A stretch of 64,000 bases of DNA, from NCBI RefSeq assembly GCF_026342735.1, contig NZ_JAPEMM010000001.1, positions 2,728,001 through 2,792,000 of the forward strand. The letters run 5' to 3'. The notes under the pieces were generated by a model. That model worked only from the letters and a program-made list of their open reading frames with translations. It was not told where the DNA came from and did no database searches. The stretch is from Streptomyces sp. NBC_00193 (GTDB lineage Bacteria > Actinomycetota > Actinomycetes > Streptomycetales > Streptomycetaceae). Shown here piece after piece: positions 57,364-64,000 of the stretch. A program made the position numbers and the translations under genes. Each line of letters starts with the position of its first letter. Within the stretch, counting starts at the first letter, position 1.

Positions 57364-58482
57364 TCAGCGACGCGACATGTAGATGTCGAGCGCCTTGTGC
57401 AGCAGCTTGTTGAGCGGGAAGTCCCACTCGCCGACGTACTCGACGGCCTCGCCGCCCGTGCCGACCTTGAACTGGATGAGGCCGAACAGGTGGTCGTTCT
57501 CGTCCAGGGTGTCACTGATGCCGCGCAGGTCGTAGACGCTTGCGCCGAGCGCGTAGGAGTCGCGCAGCATGCGCCACTGCATCGCGTTCGAGGGACGGAC
57601 CTCGCGCTTGTGGTTGGCGGAGGCGCCGTACGAGTACCAGACGTGCTGGCCGACGGTGAGCATCGTGGCGGCGGCCAGCGGCTCCCCCTCGTGCGTGGCG
57701 ATGTACAGCCGCATCCGGTTGGGGTCCTCGGCGTTGAGGGCCGTCCACTGGCGCTGGAAGTAGCTGAGCGGGCGCGGGCGGAACTTGTCGCGCTCGGCAG
57801 TGACCTCGTACAGCTTCTGCCAGGTGGGCAGGTCCTCGTAGCCGCCCTGGACGACCTCGACGCCGGCCTTCTCGGCCTTCTTGATGTTGCGGCGCCACAG
57901 CTGGTTGAAGCCCTTGAGGACGTCGTCCAGCGAGCGGTTGGCGAGCGGTACCTGGAAGACGTACCGGGGCTGGACGTCGCCGAAGCCGGCTCCGCCGTCC
58001 TCGGCCTGCTGCCAGCCCATCCGGCGCAGCTTGTCGGAGACTTCGAAGGCGCGGGGCTCGATGACGGAGGCCTCCACGTCGCGCAGGCGCTTGACCTCCG
58101 GGTCCTGGATACCGGCCTTGATGGCGGTCGAGTTCCAGCGGCGGATGACGACGGGCGGGCCCATCTTCACGGTGAAGGCGCCCTGCTGCTTGAGGTGCGC
58201 CAGCATCGGCTGGAGCCACTCTTCGAGGTTGGGGGCGTACCAGTTGATGACCGGGCCCTCGGGGAGGTACGCGAGGTACCGCTTCACCTTGGGCAGCTGT
58301 CGGTACAACACGAGTGCGGCGCCGACGAGTTCGCCGGACTGGTCGAACCATCCGAGGTTCTCGGAACGCCACTCGTTCTTCACGTCGGCCCACGCCGGGA
58401 CCTGGCAATGGCTAGCCGAGGGCAGGCTCTGGAGGTAGCCCAGGTGCTGCTCTCGGCTGATGGTCCTCAGGGACAGGCTCAT
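57364..58482 (-). CDS. femX: FemX-like lipid II:glycine glycyltransferase
   Basis: 372 residues. Two GNAT-like (FemAB) halves are visible; the first has LPKVKRYLAYLPEGPVINWY, the second has NQLWRRNIKKAEKAGVEVVQ and the C-terminal YDLRGISDTLDENDHLFGLIQFKVG (given here in part). FemX adds the first glycine of the interpeptide bridge from glycyl-tRNA. In Streptomyces the bridge is a single glycine on LL-diaminopimelate peptidoglycan, which matches a lone FemX. The downstream racemase-like gene probably belongs to the same transcript. Confidence 0.9.
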   Translation of the reverse strand: MSLSLRTISREQHLGYLQSLPSASHCQVPAWADVKNEWRSENLGWFDQSGELVGAALVLYRQLPKVKRYLAYLPEGPVINWYAPNLEEWLQPMLAHLKQQGAFTVKMGPPVVIRRWNSTAIKAGIQDPEVKRLRDVEASVIEPRAFEVSDKLRRMGWQQAEDGGAGFGDVQPRYVFQVPLANRSLDDVLKGFNQLWRRNIKKAEKAGVEVVQGGYEDLPTWQKLYEVTAERDKFRPRPLSYFQRQWTALNAEDPNRMRLYIATHEGEPLAAATMLTVGQHVWYSYGASANHKREVRPSNAMQWRMLRDSYALGASVYDLRGISDTLDENDHLFGLIQFKVGTGGEAVEYVGEWDFPLNKLLHKALDIYMSRR

Positions 58483-58611
58483 GCGGGGCGTCTCCTCGGC
58501 GGCTTCGCTGGCTATGGCGCGAAGCCTACTGCGACGGGGGCGCCACCCATCTGGGGGACAGGCCGGGCCCGGGCCCGTGGGAGGCCGGCGCCCCGTCGCG
58601 GAGGCACCCGG

Positions 58612-58926
58612 TCAGCCCAGCCAGCCGCCGAAGAGACCGCCGTGCGCCATGCCGAGGAAGAAGCCGATGGCAGAGGCTCCGAGCCCGATGATCAGCGCTG
58701 TGCGCTCGCGTGTCGTGGCAGAGATGAACTGCCCGTAGAGCCCGGTGACGATCCCGATCAGCCCGGTCCACGAGCTGAGCAGGTGCAGATGGTGGAAGAA
58801 GCCCGTGATGAACGCCACGGCGCCGAGGACCAGGGTGACGGCCACCAGGGTGTCCTGGAGCGGATGGGGCTTGCCGTCGGTGGCGAAGAGCGAGATGGAG
58901 GACTGAGGACGCATTGCCTGTGCCAT
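58612..58926 (-). CDS. Small membrane protein, unknown
   Basis: 104 residues from the ATG at 58926, with AGGAGG nine bases upstream. Three hydrophobic segments are seen (about 25-45, 52-66 and 75-100, the last ending [13 protein letters not shown]). The N-terminus [18 protein letters not shown] is polar. I do not recognise a family. It lies upstream of femX on the same strand (130 bases) and is divergent from rpsF. Confidence 0.8.
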   Translation of the reverse strand: MAQAMRPQSSISLFATDGKPHPLQDTLVAVTLVLGAVAFITGFFHHLHLLSSWTGLIGIVTGLYGQFISATTRERTALIIGLGASAIGFFLGMAHGGLFGGWLG

Positions 58927-59176
58927 CGGAAGGCACCTCCTGGCTGCAGCAGAGCGGTGCTGCGGGCTTCCTCCGGCAGACGCCGAAGGCATAGCACCGA
59001 GCACACCCGATGCATACAGATTGTGGCCTCCTGCCGCCGGATTTCAACCGGAAGGAGTGGAGGAGGTAGTCTGTACAGCTGCGCGGTGTCTGCTCTGCAG
59101 ATGCCGTGCGCACGCATCACGACCCTCCTGCCACGGAACGACCGTGGCCGCTGAGTCCAAAGGAGGTGGGTTCCAC

Positions 59177-59467
59177 ATGCGTCACTACGAAGTGATGGTC
59201 ATCCTCGACCCCGATCTCGAGGAGCGCGCTGTCTCCCCGCTGATCGAGAACTTCCTTTCTGTCGTCCGTGAGGGCAACGGAAAGGTCGAGAAGGTCGACA
59301 CCTGGGGCCGTCGTCGTCTCGCTTACGAGATCAAGAAGAAGCCCGAGGGCATCTACTCGGTCATCGACCTTCAGGCCGAGCCTGCGGTCGTCAAGGAGCT
59401 TGACCGACAGCTGAACCTGAACGAGTCGGTTCTCCGGACCAAGGTCCTTCGCCCCGAGACCCACTGA
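59177..59467 (+). CDS. rpsF: Small ribosomal subunit protein bS6
   Basis: 96 residues from the ATG at 59177, with AAAGGAGGTGG upstream. The motif [16 protein letters not shown] and the central [20 protein letters not shown] are typical. It binds bS18 in the 30S platform. It is first in rpsF-ssb-rpsR-rplI. Confidence 0.98.
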   Translation: MRHYEVMVILDPDLEERAVSPLIENFLSVVREGNGKVEKVDTWGRRRLAYEIKKKPEGIYSVIDLQAEPAVVKELDRQLNLNESVLRTKVLRPETH

Positions 59468-59539
59468 ACTTCGGTTCAGCGGTAATCGGGACCGAGTAGC
59501 ACAGCAGCCCAGCAGCAATCCCCGCCGAGAGGTTCATCC

Positions 59540-60142
59540 ATGGCAGGCGAGACCGTCATCACGGTCGTCGGCAATCTCGTCGACGACCCCGAGCTGCGCT
59601 TCACCCCCTCGGGTGCGGCGGTCGCGAAGTTCCGTGTCGCGTCCACTCCCCGCACCTTCGACAAGCAGACCAATGAGTGGAAGGACGGCGAAAGCCTGTT
59701 CCTGACCTGCTCGGTCTGGCGCCAGGCGGCTGAGAACGTCGCCGAGTCCCTTACGCGGGGCATGCGCGTCATCGTGCAGGGCCGGCTGAAGCAGCGGTCG
59801 TACGAGGACCGTGAGGGTGTCAAGCGCACGGTCTACGAGCTGGACGTCGAGGAAGTCGGCCCCAGCCTGAAGAACGCCACGTCCAAGGTCACCAAGACCA
59901 CTGGTCGCGGTGGCCAGGGTGGATACGGCGGCGGTGGCGGCGGTCAGCAGCAGGGCGGCGGCGGTGGCAACTGGGGCGGAGCCCCCGGTGGCGGCGCCCC
60001 CCAGGGCGGCGGAGCTCCCTCCGACGACCCCTGGGCGTCCAGTGCGCCGGCCGGCGGCCAGCAGCAGGGCGGCGGCGGTGGCGGTTGGGGCGGAAGCTCC
60101 GGCGGCTCCGGCGGTGGCTACTCGGACGAGCCGCCCTTCTAG
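59540..60142 (+). CDS. ssb: Single-stranded DNA-binding protein
   Basis: 200 residues. The OB fold covers about 1-115 ([40 protein letters not shown]). A Gly/Gln-rich tail with GGGG tracts follows and ends with the acidic tip YSDEPPF, which binds partner proteins. It lies 72 bases after rpsF. A second ssb elsewhere is usual in Streptomyces. Confidence 0.98.
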   Translation: MAGETVITVVGNLVDDPELRFTPSGAAVAKFRVASTPRTFDKQTNEWKDGESLFLTCSVWRQAAENVAESLTRGMRVIVQGRLKQRSYEDREGVKRTVYELDVEEVGPSLKNATSKVTKTTGRGGQGGYGGGGGGQQQGGGGGNWGGAPGGGAPQGGGAPSDDPWASSAPAGGQQQGGGGGGWGGSSGGSGGGYSDEPPF

Positions 60143-60185
60143 GGCAGCTCGGTCCCCCACTTCTTGATTTCACAGGAGAGACACA

Positions 60186-60422
60186 ATGGCGAAGCCGCCT
60201 GTGCGCAAGCCTAAGAAGAAGGTCTGCGCGTTCTGCAAGGACAAGACCGCGTACGTGGACTACAAGGACACGAACATGCTGCGGAAGTTCATTTCCGACC
60301 GTGGCAAGATCCGTGCCCGCCGCGTCACCGGCAACTGCACGCAGCACCAGCGTGACGTCGCCACGGCTGTGAAGAACAGCCGTGAGATGGCACTGCTGCC
60401 CTACACGTCCACCGCGCGATAA
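60186..60422 (+). CDS. rpsR: Small ribosomal subunit protein bS18
   Basis: 78 residues from an ATG with CAGGAGAG upstream. The first third holds cysteines in [17 protein letters not shown], resembling a zinc-type (C+) S18. The motif [18 protein letters not shown] is conserved; it pairs with bS6. Confidence 0.97.
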   Translation: MAKPPVRKPKKKVCAFCKDKTAYVDYKDTNMLRKFISDRGKIRARRVTGNCTQHQRDVATAVKNSREMALLPYTSTAR

Positions 60423-60440
60423 GGAAAGGGTGACCGAATA

Positions 60441-60887
60441 ATGAAGATCATCCTGACCCACGAGGTCTCTGGCCTCGGCACCGCCGGCGACGTCGTCGAC
60501 GTCAAGGACGGCTACGCCCGCAACTACCTGGTCCCGCGTGGTTTCGCGATCCGCTGGACCAAGGGTGGCGAGAAGGACGTGGCGCAGATCCGCCGCGCCC
60601 GCAAGATCCACGAGATCGCGACGATCGAGCAGGCCAACGAGTTCAAGGCCAAGCTCGAGAACGTCAAGGTCCGTCTGGCCACCCGCGCGGGTGACGCCGG
60701 TCGTCTCTTCGGTTCCGTCACGCCCTCCGACATCGCCACGGCGATCGAGGCGTCCGGTGGCCCGAAGGTCGACAAGCGCCGCGTGGAGCTGGGCTCCCCG
60801 ATCAAGACCCTCGGCTCGTACCAGGTCTCCGTGCGTCTGCACGCTGACGTGGCCGCGACCGTCGGCATCGAGGTCGTCGCCGCCTAA
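60441..60887 (+). CDS. rplI: Large ribosomal subunit protein bL9
   Basis: 148 residues. The N-domain [30 protein letters not shown] (quoted only at its ends, [13 protein letters not shown] and GYARNYL) and the C-domain with [11 protein letters not shown] are intact. It closes the rpsF operon. Confidence 0.98.
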   Translation: MKIILTHEVSGLGTAGDVVDVKDGYARNYLVPRGFAIRWTKGGEKDVAQIRRARKIHEIATIEQANEFKAKLENVKVRLATRAGDAGRLFGSVTPSDIATAIEASGGPKVDKRRVELGSPIKTLGSYQVSVRLHADVAATVGIEVVAA

Positions 60888-60899
60888 GGGCTGCGCATG

Positions 60900-60931
60900 A
60901 AGGGCCGCACCCCTGTGGGGGTGCGGCCCTT
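60900..60931 (+). terminator. Terminator of the rpsF-rplI operon
   Basis: AAGGGCCGCACCCC (60900-60913) pairs with GGGGTGCGGCCCTT (60918-60931) around a four-base loop, followed by CTTCGTTG. Confidence 0.92.
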
Positions 60932-60938
60932 CTTCGTT

Positions 60939-60952
60939 GTTTCACGTGAAAC
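60939..60952. other. parS site (tandem pair, first)
   Basis: A perfect GTTTCACGTGAAAC just after the rplI terminator; its centre is 34 bases from the next site. Confidence 0.95.
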
Positions 60953-60972
60953 AGAGGTCGCGGACGGGCGAT

Positions 60973-60986
60973 GTTTCACGTGAAAC
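60973..60986. other. parS site (tandem pair, second)
   Basis: A perfect GTTTCACGTGAAAC between the convergent rplI and MATE genes. Confidence 0.95.
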
Positions 60987-61031
60987 ATCGCCCCCGGGGC
61001 TGCCTCAAGCCTGTCCCGGTTCCGCTGAGGT

Positions 61032-62369
61032 CTAGCGCGTGGCTCCGGCGACCATCCAGCGGCCCGAGCGGGCCCGCAGCTGGAGGGTGACCATCCGGAC
61101 CAGCATCATCAGGGTCATGGCGCACCAGAGGGCCGTCAGCCCGCCGCCCAGGGCCGGTACGAGCAGGGCGGCGGGGGTGAAGACGGCCAGGGTCAGCAGC
61201 ATGGCCCAGGCCAGGTAGCGGCCGTCGCCCGCGCCCATCAGGACGCCGTCGAGGACGAAGACGATGCCGGAGACGGGCTGCGAGACGGCCACCACGAGCA
61301 GGGCCGGCAGGAGGGCGTCCTCGACGGCGGGGTCGCTGGTGAAGAGCGGGATGAACACCGGGCGGGCCGCGATCACGAGGAGGCCCAGGACGATGCCGGA
61401 GGCGATCCCCCACTGCACCATGCGGCGGCACACGGCCTTGGCCCCCTCCGTGTCGCCCGCGCCGAGGTAGCGGCCGATGATGGCCTGACCTGCGATCGCG
61501 ATCGCGTCGAGGGCGAAGGCGAGCAGGCTCCACAGAGAGAGCAGGATCTGGTGGGCGGCGATGTCGGCGTCCCCGAGGCGTGCGGCCACGGCGGTCGCGA
61601 TCAGCAGGACGGCCCGCAGGGACAGGGTGCGGACCAGCAGGGGCGCGCCGGCCTGCGCGCAGGCCCGGATGCCCTCGGCGTCGGGCTTCAGGGAGGCGCC
61701 GTGCCTGCGGGCGCCCCGGACGACCACGACCAGGTAGGCGGCGGCCATGGCGCACTGGGCGATCACGGTGCCCCAGGCGGAGCCGGCGATGCCGAGGCCG
61801 GCCCCGTAGACGAGGGCGACGTTCAGGCCTCCGTTGAGGGCGAAGCCGCCGATCGCGACGTAGAGCGGGGTCCGGGTGTCCTGGAGGCCGCGGATGACAC
61901 CGGTGGCGGCGAGCACCACGAGCATCGCGGGGATGCCGAGGGCCGAGATCCGCAGGTAGGTGATCGCGTACGGGGCGACGGTGTCGGAGGCCCCGAAGAA
62001 GGAGACCAGGGTGGGAGCCGTGGGCAGCACGACGGCGACGACGGCCGCGCCGAGGAGCAGGGCGAGCCAGATGCCGTCCATGCCCTGCCGGATGGCGGCC
62101 TGGAGGTCGCCCGCGCCGACGCGGCGGGCCACGGCGGCGGTGGTGGCGTAGGCGAGGAAGACGAAGATGCTCACGGCCGTGGTGAGCAGTGCGGCCGCGA
62201 TGCCGAGACCGGCCAGCTGGGGTGTGCCGAGGTGGCCCACGATGGCACTGTCGGCCAGCACGAAGAGGGGTTCGGCGACGAGGGCGCCGAAGGCGGGGGC
62301 GGCGAGTGCGAGGATCTCGCGGTCGTGCCGTCTCGGGGCAGCCTTCGGTGCGGTGGGGGCCTGTCTCAT
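61032..62369 (-). CDS. MATE family efflux transporter (DinF-like)
   Basis: 445 residues with 12 predicted membrane helices in two MATE repeats. The first helix region reads ILALAAPAFGALVAEPLFVLADSAIVGHLGTPQLAGLG (given here as ends ILALAAPAFG and AIVGHLG); the second repeat has AHQILLSLWSLLAFALDAIAIAGQA, with the typical polar pocket residues. It exports drugs or metabolites with Na+ or H+; the substrate is unknown. A MATE gene before dnaB is usual in Streptomyces. The start has only a weak ribosome binding site. Confidence 0.92.
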   Translation of the reverse strand: MRQAPTAPKAAPRRHDREILALAAPAFGALVAEPLFVLADSAIVGHLGTPQLAGLGIAAALLTTAVSIFVFLAYATTAAVARRVGAGDLQAAIRQGMDGIWLALLLGAAVVAVVLPTAPTLVSFFGASDTVAPYAITYLRISALGIPAMLVVLAATGVIRGLQDTRTPLYVAIGGFALNGGLNVALVYGAGLGIAGSAWGTVIAQCAMAAAYLVVVVRGARRHGASLKPDAEGIRACAQAGAPLLVRTLSLRAVLLIATAVAARLGDADIAAHQILLSLWSLLAFALDAIAIAGQAIIGRYLGAGDTEGAKAVCRRMVQWGIASGIVLGLLVIAARPVFIPLFTSDPAVEDALLPALLVVAVSQPVSGIVFVLDGVLMGAGDGRYLAWAMLLTLAVFTPAALLVPALGGGLTALWCAMTLMMLVRMVTLQLRARSGRWMVAGATR

Positions 62370-62803
62370 GTGCTCAATCTAATCTTCCACAGGTAATAGA
62401 CGCAAGGCCCCTTGGATCCTTACCGTTACGCCGATTCGAGCGTTCGTCCCGCCTCGTTGGAGGCGATCTTGAGACAGTGGCCAAGAATTTTCTTCCCCAC
62501 AGCCGGTGGAGGAAGAAATGCCAGGTCAGGTGGGGTAAGTGGGTGGGGCAGGTGATTTTGTCCACAGCGCCGTCCCCCGGTCCGTGCACAGCTTCCGGGG
62601 AGTTACCCACAGCATTGGCGCCGTCATCCACACCTCATCCACACAGCCTGTGGATAACAAGATTGGCTGACGTCGCTCGCGGCCCTACCGTGGTGCGTTG
62701 TCCGACTCGCCGAGAGCCGATTCGGGTGCCCCAAATGTCAGAGCCGTGTCGTAGAAAGAGTGACACGGCAAGGTCCGCGTTGCGGACGGGAGGAGGCGGC
62801 CCG
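62370..62803. promoter_or_regulatory. dnaB upstream region with DnaA-box cluster
   Basis: 434 bases between divergent genes. A cluster of five DnaA-box-like nonamers spans 100 bases: TTGTCCACA (62558-62566, perfect), TTACCCACA (62603-62611), TCATCCACA (62624-62632 and 62635-62643) and TGTGGATAA (62649-62657, perfect complement of TTATCCACA). They lie 147-246 bases before the dnaB start and could give DnaA control of helicase supply or titrate DnaA. A small TTTCTTCC/GGAAGAAA repeat (62489-62496/62511-62518) is also present. Confidence 0.7.
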
Positions 62804-64000
62804 GTGAGCATGTCCGAGCCCATGGACGACCCCTGGGCCGACAGCGGTCCAGGTGACCGTCTGCCCGCCCGTCCGCGCCGCAACGGCGAAGGCCGTGGCC
62901 GCGCGGACGAACAGAGCGATCGGGGCCGCGAGGGCGGCTCCTGGGACGGCGGGGGCGGCGGCTTCGAGCGGGTCCCGCCCCAGGACCTCGACGCCGAGCA
63001 GTCCGTCCTGGGCGGCATGCTGCTGTCCAAGGACGCCATCGCCGACGTGGTCGAGGTGCTGAAGGGGCACGACTTCTACCGTCCGTCGCACGAGACGATC
63101 TACCAGGCGATCCTCGACCTGTACGCCAAGGGAGAGCCGGCCGACCCGATCACCGTCAGCGCCGAGCTGACGCGGCGCGGTGAGATCAGCAAGATCGGCG
63201 GGGCCCCGTACCTCCACACCCTCGTCCAGTCGGTCCCCACCGCGGCCAACGCCGAGTACTACGCGGAGATCGTCCACGAGCGGGCGGTCCTGCGCCGCCT
63301 GGTCGCGGCCGGTACGAAGATCACGCAGATGGGCTACGCCGCCGACGGGGACGTCGACGAGATCGTCAACAGCGCCCAGGCCGAGATCTACGCCGTCACC
63401 GAGCAGCGGACCTCCGAGGACTACCTGCCGCTCGGCGACATCATGGAGGGCGCCCTCGACGAGATCGAGGCGATCGGATCGCGCAGCGGCCAGATGTCGG
63501 GCGTCCCGACCGGCTTCACGGACCTGGACTCGCTGACCAACGGTCTGCACCCGGGCCAGATGATCGTCATCGCGGCCCGTCCCGCCATGGGTAAGTCCAC
63601 CCTCGCGCTGGACTTCGCCCGTGCCTGTTCCATCAAGGCCAATCTGCCCAGCGTCATCTTCTCCCTCGAAATGGGGCGCAACGAGATCGCGATGCGCCTG
63701 CTCTCGGCGGAGGCCAGGGTGGCCCTGCACCACATGCGCTCCGGCACGATGACGGACGACGACTGGACCCGGCTGGCCCGCCGGATGCCGGACGTCTCCG
63801 CCGCCCCGCTCTACATCGACGACTCCCCGAACCTGTCGATGATGGAGATCCGGGCCAAGTGCCGCCGCCTCAAGCAGCGCAGCGACCTGTCGCTCGTCGT
63901 CATCGACTACCTCCAGCTGATGCAGTCGGGCGGCTCGCGCCGGCCCGAGAGCCGCCAGCAGGAGGTCTCGGACATGTCCCGAAACCTCAAGCTCCTGGCG
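62804..64000 (+). CDS. dnaB: Replicative DNA helicase DnaB (N-terminal two-thirds; cut by window edge)
   Basis: The first 399 residues, open at the right edge. The GTG at 62804 has GGGAGGAGG seven bases upstream; an ATG two codons later is also possible. The N-terminal DnaB domain (about 50-150) starts VPPQDLDAEQSVLGGMLLS. The RecA-like domain has Walker A ARPAMGKST near 260-268 and the ATPase block VVIDYLQLMQSGG near 366-378. An extra Gly/Arg/Asp-rich lead of about 45 residues precedes the domain. It unwinds DNA at replication forks. Confidence 0.97.
   Translation, partial: MSMSEPMDDPWADSGPGDRLPARPRRNGEGRGRADEQSDRGREGGSWDGGGGGFERVPPQDLDAEQSVLGGMLLSKDAIADVVEVLKGHDFYRPSHETIYQAILDLYAKGEPADPITVSAELTRRGEISKIGGAPYLHTLVQSVPTAANAEYYAEIVHERAVLRRLVAAGTKITQMGYAADGDVDEIVNSAQAEIYAVTEQRTSEDYLPLGDIMEGALDEIEAIGSRSGQMSGVPTGFTDLDSLTNGLHPGQMIVIAARPAMGKSTLALDFARACSIKANLPSVIFSLEMGRNEIAMRLLSAEARVALHHMRSGTMTDDDWTRLARRMPDVSAAPLYIDDSPNLSMMEIRAKCRRLKQRSDLSLVVIDYLQLMQSGGSRRPESRQQEVSDMSRNLKLLA

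Overview
This 64 kb window is the origin region of a Streptomyces (high-GC actinomycete) chromosome. The evidence is the dnaN-oriC-dnaA-rpmH-rnpA-yidD-yidC-jag-rsmG-parA-parB core, gyrB-gyrA and recF beside it, an oriC of about 0.9 kb packed with roughly 20 DnaA boxes, nine perfect parS sites (GTTTCACGTGAAAC), crgA, DLW-39, DUF3566, a SigR-type promoter before trxB-trxA, and a FemX-type enzyme. There are two tRNA genes (Ala-TGC and Ile-GAT). I see no rRNA, insertion sequence, prophage or CRISPR array. Layout: 1-4.6 kb holds a truncated class E sortase, a DUF881 protein, crgA, rhomboid, cyclophilin, a DUF5324 protein and a LysM protein. 4.7-14.06 kb is the accessory part: a MarR/MFS efflux pair, a PEP-mutase-like enzyme, a secreted Lys-Pro-Ala-rich protein, an argininosuccinate-synthase-like enzyme, a PF10014-type 2-oxoglutarate/Fe dioxygenase, a DMT exporter, a LuxR-type regulator, a 41-residue signal-peptide ORF and a cytoplasmic substrate-binding-protein-like protein. 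14.1-18.1 kb holds the tRNA genes, an HTH protein, a Ser/Thr kinase and small membrane proteins. 18.1-31 kb holds gyrase, DciA-like, recF, gnd, dnaN, oriC and dnaA. 31-36.8 kb holds RNA/membrane biogenesis genes and parAB. 36.8-47.1 kb holds a GNAT protein, trxA-trxB, sigM with its anti-sigma factor, and the murJ module. 47.3-58.5 kb holds cca, an MFS protein, padR-ino1, a class A PBP, a GT87 protein, an alanine-racemase-like protein and femX. 58.6-64 kb holds rpsF-ssb-rpsR-rplI, a MATE protein and the start of dnaB. The most interesting part is the 7.7-14.06 kb island. An imperfect CCGGYCATGRCCGG palindrome lies in three of its promoter regions: before the secreted-protein gene, before the argininosuccinate-synthase-like operon, and in the divergent luxR/peptide promoter. 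The second and third copies share 25 of 28 bases. I infer one regulon, probably run by the LuxR-type protein, that makes and exports a modified amino acid. The dioxygenase-exporter pair resembles the isoleucine-dioxygenase/RhtA pair of Bacillus. No product is known to me. A second theme is DnaA/ParB wiring. The perfect DnaA boxes (TTGTCCACA or TTATCCACA) all lie outside oriC: after crgA, before dnaA, in the parA leader and before dnaB. Four parS sites sit inside coding sequences and are read as Val-Ser-Arg-Glu-Thr. Gene names rest on reading the translations; no database search was possible.
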